Shown: positions 24,501-36,400, counted from the first letter of the stretch. The stretch is 64,000 nt of DNA from Tubiluchus corallicola (GCA_030141605.1 JAQGDQ010000030.1:634171-698170), one strand, 5' to 3'. Translations and numbers: made by a program. The notes: a model not told the origin generated them from the sequence alone.

Positions 24501-27188
24501 AATTAAAGGTTAGCCTATCGACATAATTATTTTATTCAGCCTCGCAGCAGCTAATATATCAATTGTAGGTCATAGAGCGGCAAGTGTATACAGCCATTAA
24601 TCCGCAATTTGCTAATTAATTAATTTGTGCGTAATTCAGTCCAGTGCAAGAAGAATGATTTATGACTCACAAAATTAGCAGTGGAAAAATACCAAGGCTG
24701 CAGAAAGGTGAGTGTTTTCAAGTGTATGTACTCTGACGCAAACAGGGAATTAAAGGTGTTTATGACTGTGTAAAAAATGTTTCTAATTTTTCAAAGCTCT
24801 CGTGCACACTTTTCCCTTCTGTTTACAGTTCATACAGTTTAAGACAAGAATGTTAATACCAGTTTCATTCAGTAACAGATACATTATATTTCAACTGAAA
24901 AGAATTATGCTTGCATGAAATAAGTTTTAAATTTTGACATATGTTTAAGCCTTTAGGGTGCATCAAACTGTGACAAACAACTCTGGTCTTCAAAAGTAAA
25001 AAATGACTTCAAACATTCTGTTTCCACCAGAAAAATCAAAAGGTTCACTACATGGCAAATGATTGTCAGCTTGTCATTAACGCCATATTATGCCAATTCT
25101 ATTGCATTTGTAGGGAATGGATATGTCATCATTGAATTTGACACATGCAATGAGAGGCTTCATTTGCTGTACTAATTCTGGCTCTTTATCTCATTGGTAG
25201 AGCATACATTCACATTTGCACTCGGTCCCTCATGCTGTTCAATGACTCATCTTAGAGGCTTGGCCTTGATAATGAGCTACTCTCGCCACTCCCATTCATT
25301 TTAAGTATGGCCTGCCATACTGATGGCCAGACTGCGTGCATAAATCCTCCGTTAAAGTGGAATATACTGATCCTCTGCTTATTCCCACATTTAGAACAAT
25401 TTCCTGGAATGGTACATAATGATCTTCCATGACTATTTGCCAAACCGATTCAATTGTCTCCTCGTTTCAGCTTGTGGGTGGCCTGTCTAAGCCTGCCTCA
25501 CTCTTCACTGAAGTTTGGCCATGTTTAAAAGGGTGATACCATTCCTTTATTTGAATTTGGCCCAAGGCATTATCTTCAAAGGTCTGCTGAATCTTCTCAA
25601 TTGTTTCACCTTGACTATCATCAAGCTTTTGGCAGAACTTGATACAATATCTCTGTTCGATGTGCTGCCATTCTGTGTAAAAATGAAAATCCGATGAGCA
25701 CGCACTACACGCCTGAACTCAAGGCGTAAAAGACAGAAAACGATGCGACCAACAGGATCGAACATGCGCAGAAAGGAGGATGTCACCACCCACCAAAAAC
25801 ACTTTGCTCGCACGGGATTACCTTTGGCGGACAAAAAAAGAGACGGATATTTCTTGAACGCTCCTAAAAGTGCCATAAAAATACAAGAAATATCAACCAG
25901 GGCTGGAACAGAGTCCAATTACCACTTGATGAGGCACTTTTTGACACTTTTTTGCCAGGAATTGTATGAAATTAAAATACACAGAAAACTTATTATGATA
26001 ACGGTTGCACAATAAGACTGGAACATAGCTAATTGTCAATAAAAATCCTTCAAGATGGGACACTGAAATAGCCAAAATATAAATATATTCTCCTACTGTG
26101 AGAGAATTAACTGGCAAGGTTCCTAACAGTCAATCACCTATCCATTTACTAAACAGGCTTATGTGTTGTGGCTGCTGTCGTCAGCAACCGTCATAGTGGT
26201 CGTCGTTGTACAATATAGAAATGTACAATTTTATTCTTTTTTACAGTCTCAAGACTTTTAGATAGGGATATGTATTTCCGTAAAGCATGTTATTGTCAGA
26301 TGGTTCAGTAACTAACTAGTAAATAAGTTCCAATTAAATATGATCAGTATTTTGCCATATTACCAGCTGAGAAGTAACAATAATATTAACAGGCAAGCTC
26401 ACAAAAATAGGTGCACATGGATAATCCACCAGCTGTGAAATCGAAAAACCAAATAAAGGTCTTACAATTTCTTGTGTTGCCACATCATATAAATGCCCAT
26501 TAGCAATCATCCAACAGAATGTCGAGTCAAGTGGTGTTTAAAAACTGATAACATTACTACTCAAACAAATTCCCCCTTATTCCTTAATTATTCTGGCCCA
26601 AGGATACGTGACAGTTTTTTGCTTTGCGCTCTTTCCGGTGACCTGAATCTCTGGAGACTCGAGGTCGGGGGATCATGAACCGTCTGTTTTTTAAGCATTA
26701 TTAGTGGTAAGTGGCATAACCGCTGGAGTTCTAGCCGCTGAAACTGCGCAAAATGCCACCCATCCAATCTTACAGACATATACCAGCATAATTATGAATA
26801 ACAAAAGGTTCCATTAATGAAAACTATGAAAATAAAAACAAAAGAAAATAAAAAATCATACAACTACGTACAACACTAAGTTGAAAAGCATTTTTACTCT
26901 TGTTCTTGTCTACTGAGTACTACTGATACGTGTGCTTAGTTAAGTAAGCCTAAGCCTATTTATTTAACTATATGCAATCAATAAAGAATAATAGCAAACG
27001 TTGCACCTACCGCCTCCATTTTTGTAGCATAAATAAGGAAATCTCCATACATTTCCCAAGCCTACAGCAAAGCCAATGCACGATATGAGAAAATCCAGCT
27101 TCCCAGTCCACAAAGCCCTTTCCTTCACTTCTTCCGAGACAGAAACTTTCCCGTTTTCAGGGACGTGTCTGCAGTTATCACTTTTCAT
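10819..27188 (-). CDS. SLC6: SLC6-family Na+/Cl- coupled transporter, copy A (14 exons, 596 aa)
   Basis: This gene encodes a 12-TM plasma-membrane symporter that would import a small zwitterionic substrate with Na+ and Cl-. The joined exons give an unbroken 596-residue frame, the usual family length. Visible family marks are [11 protein letters not shown] in TM1 (44-53 region), NGGGAFL in TM2, the loop-2 cysteine pair C144/C153 with sequons N158, N162 and N187, [10 protein letters not shown] in TM5, DAGTQIF in TM6, ESGPGLAF and GLDSQF in TM8. Glycine replaces the TM1 aspartate of monoamine carriers. C116 in TM3 (CNTYY) and FVGVEGF resemble the creatine transporter SLC6A8; taurine or GABA uptake remains possible. 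The start is ATG 27,188, which aligns with the copy B start; upstream in-frame codons have no ATG. Introns are 101 bp to 5.5 kb; intron 7 (1.2 kb) and intron 9 (0.9 kb) hold nothing I recognise. Oddity: RGVTLAGA replaces the usual RGVTLPGA (A250). Confidence 0.93.
11339..11412. repeat. (GA)n microsatellite in copy A intron 13
   Basis: About 36 uninterrupted GA units, then GAGCAAGAGCAAGAGAGAAGG. Copy B has an interrupted GA/GGA tract at the same place, so the locus predates the duplication. Confidence 0.97.
11450..11620 (-). CDS. Copy A exon 13: TM11-TM12
   Basis: 171 bp, residues 500-556. It begins [13 protein letters not shown] (compare the FIFNVVYYEPL region of SLC6A8) and ends [13 protein letters not shown] (GA)n tract starts 38 bp past its donor. 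Confidence 0.92.
12072..13297. mobile_element. Foldback-type element with arrayed inverted arms, copy A intron 12
   Basis: The left arm (about 12,090-12,270) is a direct array of degenerate 15-17-bp units close to TTTGGACACAAGGTGA. The right arm (about 13,100-13,290) is the same array in reverse complement. About 0.8 kb lies between. Intron 12 of copy B is only 297 bp and aligns on both sides, so about 1.2 kb was gained here. No transposase is visible. Confidence 0.75.
13370..13470 (-). CDS. Copy A exon 12: loop 5 and start of TM11
   Basis: 101 bp, residues 466-499. It encodes [15 protein letters not shown], then [16 protein letters not shown]. Donor GTAACT. The next intron carries the foldback element. 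Confidence 0.92.
13549..13995. mobile_element. TIR element (MITE-like), copy A intron 11
   Basis: The left end TATCTCAGTTTGTCGGACC and the inverted right end TATATCTCGGTTTGCTAGAC form imperfect terminal inverted repeats around 450 bp. Copy B intron 11 lacks the segment (461 versus 911 bp) and aligns on both sides. No coding capacity is seen. A TA target duplication is possible but not certain. Confidence 0.6.
14382..14484 (-). CDS. Copy A exon 11: TM10
   Basis: 103 bp, residues 432-465. It encodes [19 protein letters not shown] and ends ISIGWVYG, the latter glycine split across the junction. Confidence 0.93.
14897..15034 (-). CDS. Copy A exon 10: TM9
   Basis: 138 bp, residues 386-431, phase 0 at both ends. 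It starts [13 protein letters not shown] and ends GLSMVTN. Donor GTAAGC. Confidence 0.93.
15982..16094 (-). CDS. Copy A exon 9: TM8
   Basis: 113 bp, residues 348-385. It encodes [17 protein letters not shown] and ends LVGLDSQ, part of the Na+ binding region. Donor GTAAGT. Confidence 0.94.
16196..16320 (-). CDS. Copy A exon 8: TM7
   Basis: 125 bp, residues 306-347. It encodes [18 protein letters not shown], then [16 protein letters not shown]. Only 101 bp of intron separates it from exon 9. Confidence 0.93.
17504..17607 (-). CDS. Copy A exon 7: TM6
   Basis: 104 bp, residues 272-305. It encodes [15 protein letters not shown], the unwound TM6 that contributes to the substrate and chloride sites, then [12 protein letters not shown]. 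Donor GTAAGC. Confidence 0.92.
18031..18165 (-). CDS. Copy A exon 6: TM5
   Basis: 135 bp, residues 227-271, phase 0 at both ends. It encodes [10 protein letters not shown] and [16 protein letters not shown]. Donor GTAAGT. Alanine 250 stands where copy B and most family members have proline. Confidence 0.93.
18217..18246. repeat. (TA)n microsatellite, copy A intron 5
   Basis: About 15 TA units. A shorter (TA)n sits at the same place in copy B (about 35,242-35,260). Confidence 0.9.
18380..19425 (-). mobile_element. Non-LTR retrotransposon fragment, copy A intron 5
   Basis: Minus-strand frames read RT-like pieces. Around 19,250-19,320 there is a remnant of the GxxQGxxLxPxLFxLYxN motif, then ADNASL in place of YADD, then [18 protein letters not shown] and [12 protein letters not shown] (18,800-19,000). 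Stops and frameshifts break it. Copy B intron 5 aligns on both sides but lacks it, so it entered after the duplication. Clade is jockey-like by impression only. Confidence 0.7.
19467..19599 (-). CDS. Copy A exon 5: TM4
   Basis: 133 bp, residues 182-226. It starts in loop 2 with sequon NIS, then [12 protein letters not shown] and [13 protein letters not shown]. Donor GTATGT; it ends on a codon boundary. Confidence 0.93.
19810..19857 (-). CDS. Candidate 48-bp cassette exon of copy A (loop 2)
   Basis: A CCCTTTTCCTGTAG acceptor and a GTAAGA donor bracket 48 bp whose phases match the neighbours. Inclusion between exons 4 and 5 inserts 16 residues and reads [16 protein letters not shown] across the junction, adding two sequons (NVS, NCS) and two cysteines. 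Its phase also allows it to replace exon 4. Skipping it restores the family-typical EFW-xx-V-xx-IS spacing, so it is probably optional. Copy B keeps all 48 bp but has lost the donor GT. Confidence 0.6.
19982..20071 (-). CDS. Copy A exon 4: extracellular loop 2
   Basis: 90 bp, residues 152-181. It carries C153 and sequons NGT and NSS, then PVEEFW. Acceptor TTTGCAG and donor GTAAGT; it ends TA, completed by C from exon 5. Confidence 0.9.
20704..20848 (-). CDS. Copy A exon 3: TM3 and start of loop 2
   Basis: 145 bp, residues 104-151. It encodes TM3 with [11 protein letters not shown] and the first loop-2 cysteine (C144). Donor GTAATA; it ends two bases into the codon for R152. Confidence 0.92.
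21390..21521 (-). CDS. Copy A exon 2: TM2
   Basis: 132 bp, residues 60-103, bounded by a TTTCAG acceptor and a GTAATT donor. It encodes AFLVPYF, then [10 protein letters not shown] and WNICPIFKG. Confidence 0.92.
21522..27010 (-). other. Intron 1 of copy A
   Basis: 5.5 kb with no exon I can support. Several blocks match copy B intron 1, including about 24,300-24,760 with 38,480-38,780, 25,230-25,340 with 39,910-40,030 and 26,580-26,680 with 45,150-45,250, so the duplication took in the whole intron. It also holds a (TA)n run (21,536-21,562) and a CT-rich tract (about 22,518-22,605). Confidence 0.7.
22105..22170 (+). repeat. Short array of ~15-bp units, copy A intron 1
   Basis: Units close to TTTGGGCATGGGACA are repeated about three times. 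They resemble the units of the foldback element in intron 12 and the array at 38,322-38,395 in copy B. Confidence 0.5.
27011..27188 (-). CDS. Copy A exon 1: N-terminus and TM1
   Basis: It encodes residues 1-59 plus the first base of G60. It ends GGAGGCG before donor GTAGGT. Hydrophilic residues 1-28 precede TM1 with [13 protein letters not shown]. Confidence 0.9.
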
Positions 27189-28959
27189 CGCATTATTTGA
27201 ACAATAACCAAATAATGTCAACTGCTTAGTGCTTTCACTTCGAGCGTCCTTTGCTTTTGTTTCTGGCACAGTCTTAAAATCGGCTGTGATTTTCCCGCAA
27301 AACTGCTGTCGCGGACGACTCTGCTCCAGGGTTGCCTGGTTGTAGTAGTCAGATATTAGTCCGAGAGCCCAGCTAGATCTGGCTAAAACGTTTGCCTCGC
27401 CTATAGGGTTTATGTAACAAAGATCAATAGGCCAAATGTTATAGTTACTTAAGCTCGTTTTAAAAGGAAGTTTTCTTAGCTATAATGGTAAAATTATAGT
27501 TCGTATTATGTCTTGTGGAAAGGGTTTTTCTGCGAATTTTTTCAGTATTTTTTGTTGATTATAAAACCACAGCGTTTTACTTTTTTATTCAAAAGTCTGA
27601 ATCTTTAAAGCAAATTTCACATGCTTCAACATATCACATCTATACGTACATCTTGTTTGGACTACAGTAAATTACTATAGGTGTTAAAATCACTGAAACT
27701 AGGCTACCTGACAAAAATTGAATTTTTTAAAACTGTATAAGAACCAGAGAATAAAACTCATCAGTGATTATTTTCTACCAAACAGTTTTTAACAAATTAC
27801 GACTTGTAAAAAGTGGTTAATTATTTTGATAATTTTGATTGACTATACTATTAAGTTCTATGCGACATTATACAGCTAAAGCAAACTATATGACACCAGT
27901 ATCAGTATTAGGTTTGCTGCATGAACTTGTGCTCGATCCTATATTGGATATGGTGTGATTTTTTTCATGCGTCAGTTATTTAAGAAAAGTTCCACCAACA
28001 GAACAGTTGTTAGGGAATCTAGCTACGTCTTAGAATTCGCACAGTATCAAAGAGGTGATGTAGAACTTCGCATGTTACTAAGTTTAATTAATGCACCTGT
28101 TTTTAGAAACATAACGTCAGGGCTGCTTTTCTGCCATTTTCGACAATTGCTACCGAACTACAAGTTTTTAAGCTGTAATGTAGTAGCTGAATATACAGCT
28201 ATAACAGTAGAGCATAGAAGTAATTAACTAAGTGAAAACTTCTAACAAGCAAAGCACAACTTGTTAGAACTGCAATTTGAGCATTAAACGTGCAATTTTA
28301 CAATGCAATATGCTTTTGTTTCCATATCTCAAGCTACTAAGAGACTGTGATAATATTATTTCAAAAATAACAGCATCATTAATGTTGATCTACCATTTTA
28401 AAATATAGTTAAATTATGCGTATTTGAAATATGAAGAACTTGAAAAAATGTTTATATAAACTGAAAACAAAAAAGGCCAAACTCCAAACAGTATTTTAGT
28501 CAAACGTAATGAAAAAAGGTTAAAATGGATTTAAAAAGCTAAATCTGGCAACCCTGCTCTGCGCGCGTCGTAGTAGCTGGGTATAGCCGGACCTGCGGAT
28601 GTAGCTAAGTAACAATAAACAACAGCACGCAGTCTCGTGAACAGCACCAATACGGTTATGTTAAAGTACGTCTTCTTGTCGTGAAAATATACTTTATACT
28701 TTCATATTCTTTTTAAGGTACCGTTTCATAGGTACACGTTGGTTAATGCGAATTTAATTTATGAAAGTTGTTTAGTCAGTATGTTTGAAATGGTCAAATT
28801 TCTTACATTACTCATTAGCTGTCAATGAATTTATTTTACATTAATAATAATAATTTTTGTTAATGATGTTGATAGCAATTTTTTAATCTCTTAGATAGTT
28901 CGCTATACAATTTCAAGTTCTGAGATATAAAAGGCAAATGCTAACCTGTGTTAAATACC
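27189..28959. other. 5' flank of copy A up to the next duplication unit
   Basis: It should contain the copy A promoter and 5' UTR. Similarity to the copy B upstream DNA fades within about 100 bp of the start codon. I see no TATA box placed convincingly and no coding sequence. Confidence 0.5.
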
Positions 28960-29953
28960 ACAAATCATTCAATCTACACATTTATTATTTGTGATTGGGA
29001 ATGATATTACAATACGGCTTAACATTGCATATAAAAAGCTTTAAATAATTATTTTAACTAAATCAGAAATACATTTATTTAAACAAAGTTAATTAAATGA
29101 AAATAAAAAGTCACCGGTTATGGAACAAGACTAAACAGACTGGGAGCAATAATTCACAGTTTCAAGGACTTTATTAAAACACATGTATATTAAACAGCAA
29201 CATATTTACAGTCAGAATATACTTTTCTACAAATATGGAGAAAACACAGAATTTTAAAGAAGTAAAATATTTAAGTATGTTTATGTCTAGTGCTCCAGGG
29301 TATGTTTCCATGAGATCTTTCCATTTACGCTGTCCTTGAAACGAGAAAAACCGAAATGTGGTAGAAAAGAGAGATACAAATTGATTTTGAGAGGACGCAT
29401 TTAGAACAAATGGAAAAAACTGACTGGGCTTTGGTTGTCAGACAATGCATAAAATGGAAATGAACAAATTATGATGCTGCATAAGTACATGTATTATCAA
29501 AAAGAAACATAATATCACAGAAAGCTGCCACAATTTTTTGGTACACAAGCAAGTTGTTGATGTAGATCAAACTGCAGGGCACATATATACTGAAATAAAC
29601 TTATTTCACATATAACCACTGATTTTCATTGTTGAGATCTAAGTTCATTTTATCTTAAATTAATATAAAAGCAGGACTGTTAGTAATGACTATTTTAACT
29701 AGCTTCTAGAACAGATGTAAGTCCATTAGTTCTAATCCTGATAAATGAGAGCACTAATTTTGCTTTTCTTTCAATATAGAAAACACTCAAGATTTAAAAA
29801 AAACAGTCGTGCAAATTATATTGTAAATCAACAACCCTCCTATGAGAAGTTGTATCTTGTAGTCGACTATTACAACCATTTACAGTCTGGCAGTGATGAA
29901 GTGCACAATATTACATATGAATATTGAATAACAAATTGACTCCGAATTACTGG
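28960..29953 (-). other. 3' flank / probable 3' UTR of transporter copy B
   Basis: It aligns in blocks with 7,900-8,895 and 10,490-10,818 and has the conserved minus-strand AATAAA at 29,170-29,175. No coding sequence is seen. Confidence 0.55.
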
Positions 29954-30076
29954 CTATCCTTTGACAAGATTTACTGATTCATATTTCTCACAGTCCTGCA
30001 AAACCATATTATTTGAGACAGCCATGTTGTTTGATTGAACATGAAGCGGTTCACGTGTGATAAGGTGTTTCCATTT
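29954..30076 (-). CDS. Copy B exon 14: tail and stop
   Basis: 123 bp including TAG. It reads [17 protein letters not shown] to VNLVKG, more diverged from copy A than the TM exons. Confidence 0.9.
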   Translation of the reverse strand, partial: KWKHLITREPLHVQSNNMAVSNNMVLQDCEKYESVNLVKG

Positions 30077-30438
30077 CTGCAACAACAGAACGCCAAAAAA
30101 ACTTGAAAAAGCAGTCATTTATTCAGACATGTTCATACTTGAATTACTGAGTGGCAGCAAAAAGACTTAACAAGTGAATTCATTTAATCAAATTTCTGTT
30201 CATTCAAAAGTCATTTAAATCGAATGTATTATAAAGTTACAATCTTGCTTCCTTTTTGCAGCTTGCGTTTGCCTTTTGTATATACATAGTTTTTATTTGT
30301 TTGATACCAGTACAACCTACTGTACAGCGATTATATTTAGAATAAATAAATAAACATTTATAACAATTTGATAAATAAAATTTAAGATGAAGTAAGATGA
30401 AGTCAGTATTTTCTAGGTTAGTTAGAGAAAAGCGGTTG

Positions 30439-30470
<32 letters not shown>

Positions 30471-33400
30471 GAGGAGGAGGAGGAGGAGGAGAGATTTAAA
30501 AAAACTTACATTCTTTGGAGTCCAGGCTAGCTTGTAGCAAATATATATTGGTATCTGTATCATAGACATCAGTCCCATAGTCCAGCCTATAGCTTGTGCC
30601 CACAGTGGGTACTCATAATAAAATATGCTGTTACTGAGATAGAGAGGCTTATAGCGGGCAATGTTGAAAACAAACATAGCCTGAAATTACGAATTCCTAT
30701 AAGCCAGGTTAGCCATTAATCGACTTCCACACATGTCAGATACAATACTAGTACAGCAAAACTTTAAACAGAGCTTTGCAAAGAATCTAGTTAAAGAAAG
30801 AACTGAGAGAAAGAAGTATGTTTTGTATCATTTCTTTGTAAGAAAAAATGTGAATGAACCAAAATAAATGATTGCTTTTCACTTGTTTTCTTTCATGTCT
30901 GTCATGACTCACGAATCAATCTGAAATGTCAACTTACTTCATTCATTTGAAAAGTGAATGAGTTTAAAATCATTTACCATAGTTGTAACCGGTGTAAGAA
31001 TGACCCAGCAGATTTTTAGCCATGGATTAATTTTAAAGCCAACCATCAAGGCAATGTTACTATAGAATCTGTTTGCTCCTGAAATGTAAGAAAAATACGT
31101 TTAAGATGTACCTTGCTTCAGCGTTAATATTATATTTGCCGATAATACATAGTTTCGTGCTCAGAAACACGTTGCTGTAATAAAAATCCGAAATTATTAG
31201 TTCAAAGCAGCATTTGATACTTCTAAATTTTCAATGGCAATGTAAAGACACTGTTGTGGCAGAAAATCTTTAAAAAAGTTTGTGACTGTTTCTTAACTAA
31301 TAAAGCGGTTTGAGATAATAGGTAATTGCCATTTTTGAAACAATCCAGTATTTTGAGATACATGTATTCCAGTATCAGCAGTTGTCACGGACTGCACCTT
31401 ATTCATTGTAATAACCGTTATTGCTTTTGTTCTGTAGTATGCCTAGCAGAAAAGTGTAATGTGTTGTGCTGCTCCCTTCGTTAAGAATTCAATCAACAGC
31501 AATAATGGATGAGTCTGTTAATGAAGGTTTTTGACTTACCATAAACCCAGCCAATAGAAATGCACTCAAACAAGCAAAACCAGAGCATGGTCATTCCGCT
31601 CACGGCATAGTAGTCCCAGAGATAGAACACGTATAACCCGCCCTATATAGACAAAAATTACATTTTAACAGGATAAGAAATTGGGAATAGAATTGAAATC
31701 TATACGAAGCCACTACCTTAACAGTAAAACAATAACTATTTTTCACATGTAACATCCATAATGAAATATCTACAGATGGAAAAATGCCGCTTTTTAATAT
31801 AGTCCATTTTCTTTCAGTAGTTGCACTGATATTATTTATTCAAACCCCGAATTCACAAAAAATATTCCTGTAAAGCAGAGAAAATATGCTGGGTTTAACT
31901 GCATAGTGGTAATCTGAATGCAACAACATTTCTATTGTTAGCGTGGAAACCATTTTCAATTTCAAATGATAAATCTCCATCATAATAATTTTCAGCATCA
32001 TCTGTGGGTCACTTATTAAACAAAAAATATGTATCGAATTATGCAGTTATTATATAATTAAAATTGCTTACGTTTGTCACCATAGACAAGCCAAGGAGGA
32101 ATGATACAAATGACACCACGGCAATGAAGGTTTCCCGTCGGTATTTACCGTAGAGTTGTTTGGGAAATACATCGACTACAGCAGTGACAAACCCTTCCAC
32201 ACCAACAAACTATAAGCCAAAACCAAACACAGTGTTATGTAATTACAAATCAGTTCCGAAATATTGCAAAAAAGTAATAAAAACAGCAACAGTTAATATC
32301 ATCATATCATACGTCAATTACTAGCATTGGGCAGGCAGAATTCTAAAATAAAAAATCTGCCCTCAAGACAGGTAAACAAATCAGTTAATCTAGCAGAAAA
32401 GTGGACACTGCTAATATGCCAGCACAAGTCAGCACCACTTCTGACTAAAACTACAATATCTAAAACTAAAACAACAATTAAAATACTATTATTGCAGTAG
32501 CATCACATCACGGCAAAGAGAAAGAATTAAATGTTGCTGATACAGATATACACACTAGACAGTTGCAACAATTTACTTTGTGCTGCAATGTGTACTAGAA
32601 ATTTAATACTGTACCTCACATAATTTCAAGTTGCAAGTACCATAATATGGTGACTGCATCACTGCAAGTGATTTTCTCTAAGACAAACTGATTTTCTGTC
32701 AAATTAATTTAGAAAAGCAAAATTAAAAAATAGGATTGGTTAAAAAAACTAAGAAGAACGATGTATAGTTACAACCATTAGCCTAATATAGTAATATGGT
32801 TCAAACCATGATACAATACCTTACACAAATTATTATAAAAGAAATATTTATAAAGAGTGTTTATTTTATCCGATGTATTTTGACGATTTTCTGTTTTACT
32901 TGGTGTACATCCTTGTTGCGATTGATAGATCTCAAGATTTATTTATTCCACTTTATACTAAGCAAACGCGACCTTTCTAGGCATAAAAGCACTATCATCT
33001 TTCTAAAAATATAAACAATTTTGGTGCTTTTTGGGCTGCTGCAGAGTTATATAGACTGTTTCCGCATTTATAAGCAGATTTTAGTCAGTTTTAGTAGTGG
33101 TATGGTAAACACAAATGTGGAACACTTACTTGACTATCTAGTCCAACCAACATGATCATAAAGAAAAACAACACAGACCAAAGAGGAGCAACTGGCATTT
33201 GCGTGATGGCTTTAGGGTATGCAATGAAAGCGAGTCCTGGACCTAAATACATACAGCTAAATTAAAAAGTATACAGATTAATAGCATCAGGGCATTTAAT
33301 TAAGCACGCGTCACGGTTTATTATCTACAGTATGTTCTATTTATTACCAGATTCGGCCACATCATCTATAGGTACATCTTGCTCGTGCGACATGAAGCCA

Positions 33401-36400
33401 AGAACAGAGAAAACGACGAAGCCAGCGAATAAACTTGTGCAGCTATTGACACAGGCAATGATGATACAATCTCTGGAATGATTAAAAAGCTATAAAAACT
33501 AAAAGAAATGGTTATGTTCCTAGGTAGCTTCAGGAATGCGCAGTTGAATCAAGTGCTGAGGAGATTTCACTTATTTTCAGTCAATCGGATCATATTTGAA
33601 ACGCCTCATGTTGAAATTCCTGTCACGTGCAATGGGTGCACATGAAAAGGTGACACAAGGAAGAAAATATTTTATTTGAAAATGCAGATCGTAAGATTGC
33701 AAACTAATCCAAAAAGTCTTTGAGCACCACAAGCTAAACGTTAAATATGTATCCAAGGAGATTCAGACAATCATAAAATTTAATGATGCTGTTTTTGACA
33801 TTTTGTGATTTTTTTTGCAACGTTATTGTTACAGTAAAAATTTCACTGCTAGGTAGAATGAACTACAATTGCGCAAGAGTAATGAAGCATCAAGCATAAT
33901 TTTGAACCTGGAGCTACCCTCGGTGGAGGAGCACCTATCTTCAAAATCGGGAAGATCTGGCAAGTTCAGATGGAAGAATTAAGGATGAAATACCAAATAA
34001 AGCAGCACTTTACAATTGCTACTGTGTTTTGTGTCCGTCCTTAATTTAATTTAAAAACATTTTAGAACATTGTTTGAAAGTAGGTGCTACTCTGAGAGAT
34101 CTTCGACTTCGAGTCGAGCATATTCAGTGCTGTAAAGGATATAACAGAGCTGAAAGAACAATAAAGAAACCAGGAAAGCCCTCTGTCTCAGGCATATAAG
34201 AGAGTTTACTTGTAAGTGAAAATTTAAAAAAAAAGGCATACCAAAGTTTTAATAATGTCGAACCAGTATGGCATTGGTAATTCTAATTAAACAACGAAGT
34301 TATGGCTCAAGATTAAAAATCAACTTAAAACAAAACAGCATAACAGCACATGCTTTTGAATTTTTGGTGTTTTGTGTAAAATGATACAAAAGTAAATCTT
34401 AAGTCCAAATATCTGTTATCAAAAGGAAGAATGGTTAAATTCAGATAAAATAATTTTCAATAAGTTTAATTCTCTCAATATCTTTTTGTGGCTGAAAGTG
34501 AAATTAATACATTCGCCTATACTGCTAAAAGGAAATAATTTAAATTTTATTTTTGTGTATAAGTAGAAAAACGAGTAATAAAATCCTATTGCATGTTGTT
34601 CATTGACACTTTGTAGTAACTGAAAAAAGGCTTACTTGTAGCAGTTGTGGTGAAACGGATTATAGCTGCCCAAAGCTGTTTGCGCCCCAAGAGCAAGACC
34701 ATATGAGTAGAAAATTTGCGTTCCAGCATCGATCCAAACCTACAGTGGAATAATTGAAGCTTTATTTTTTTGTCGTGAGTGTCTGGTTAACCATTATGTT
34801 TTACCACTGTGAACATTTACTAGGGCTATGAAAATCTATAACACAAAGAGGTTTATGTTTGTATGTCTTTGAACTTTTGACTAACTATATATTCTGTTGC
34901 CTAATGGACGAAAAATAACACTTTTTAGACAGGCAGAAACCCATCTGGTATTGAACACTTTCATTAAAATTTAATGGTGTAATGAAGTTGACCATCGAAT
35001 ATATGGTCACTATATTACTACTATAGATTCTTACGTTAAGAGTTTAATTTCTTACCTGAGGTTCACGCAGTTTATACCACTTGGGAGACAGGTAGTATAT
35101 AATCCCCTTTCCGGCGCCAGGTAGCGTAACTCCTCGTATGAGCAGAACCGTGAGAACAACGTATGGAAATGTTGCAGTAAAGTAGACAACCTGTCAATGT
35201 CAAACGCTAAAACTGTCAACGGCTGTGACATTCAAGTACTGATATATATATATATATATAAACAATAACAACATAATTTTGAATAAATCATAGATTGTGC
35301 TCCTAGTTAAGTGGTACATAGGACATTTTAGCGTATACTGTAGTCCGCATTAGAGGTAAAATACCCATGGTTTTCAGGTTGTTAGTTATTTTGATATACT
35401 TGATAATTATAATGTACCAAAGTTAGAAAAAAAATGTAAATTCATCTTTCAGATTTTTTAAGCCTAAATGTGGTAATTTACAAGAATAGTGTACGGTCAA
35501 ACATGATTATAATGCCTCCTTCGTAATACCAACTTTTGGCAAAGCAAAATATCTTTATTTGCATAGACATCACGTAATGACTACTGTTTTGCTGTAAAAA
35601 GTAGGCAGTATAATTATAAGGGTTTTGACTGTAGTTAAAAAGCTATAAGCTTGTTATTATAAAAATTTATTTTATTTGGTACAAGATAAGTTTTGCATGC
35701 AAAAATCAAATGTACACGTGTGGAATCCGTTTTTGCAAAAAACACGTAAGCCAGTTCAGACGGATGAAAAAAATGTCGTTGTCTATGTTCTAAACTAAGG
35801 TTGACCAGAGTTCAGTGCACATACCTTTCCAGTAATTTTAACACCTTTAAATATGCAAAAGTAGCACATGACCCAGACTGCTAGCAAACACAGAGCTAAC
35901 TGCCACCTAATCTCTCCTGGTTCGTCAATACCTCCAGATATATTGTGTACTTTGTAGCTGAAATAAGAGAGTCTGTGTTGAAAAGTAACAAAGATTTAAT
36001 TAAATTATCGCCCACATGTTACTACATTTTAAAGCAACAATCTTTGATAATGTTCAAATGATAATAATCTCTGACAATGACGGCAAGTTATTTCTTATAT
36101 AAGTGACCCCGTCCTGGATACGCATGATGCCAAAAGTACCATGAAGTAATAGGTTATTGTAGAGTCTTATCTGCTGCAATTAGCAAAACAGCCTTGTGAA
36201 ACATTACTGGAACTAGTGCTACAGGAAAAGGGTATATTCTTTCAAAGCAACTGTGCAGTCATGTGTATGCCATTGGCAAGAATGTGGTAAATAGTAACAG
36301 ACAGACTTGACAAACAAAATTTTAATACATATACTTACTACCAGAATTCTTCTACTGGATCAACTGGTTTTAGAGGAGATGCAACAGTGGACGAAGAGTT

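Noticed and set aside
25180-25280. tRNA-like A box (CTCATTGGTAGAGC) in copy A intron 1, weaker match near 39,915 in B
   Set aside because: No B box or cloverleaf could be placed; at most a very old SINE trace.
25547-26015. Overlapping open frames of 90-123 residues on both strands
   Set aside because: Mutually overlapping, unlike any family I know, inside an intron of the transporter.
27189-27269. 27-residue N-terminal extension of copy A
   Set aside because: The frame is open but would begin at GTG; ATG 27,188 matches the start of copy B.
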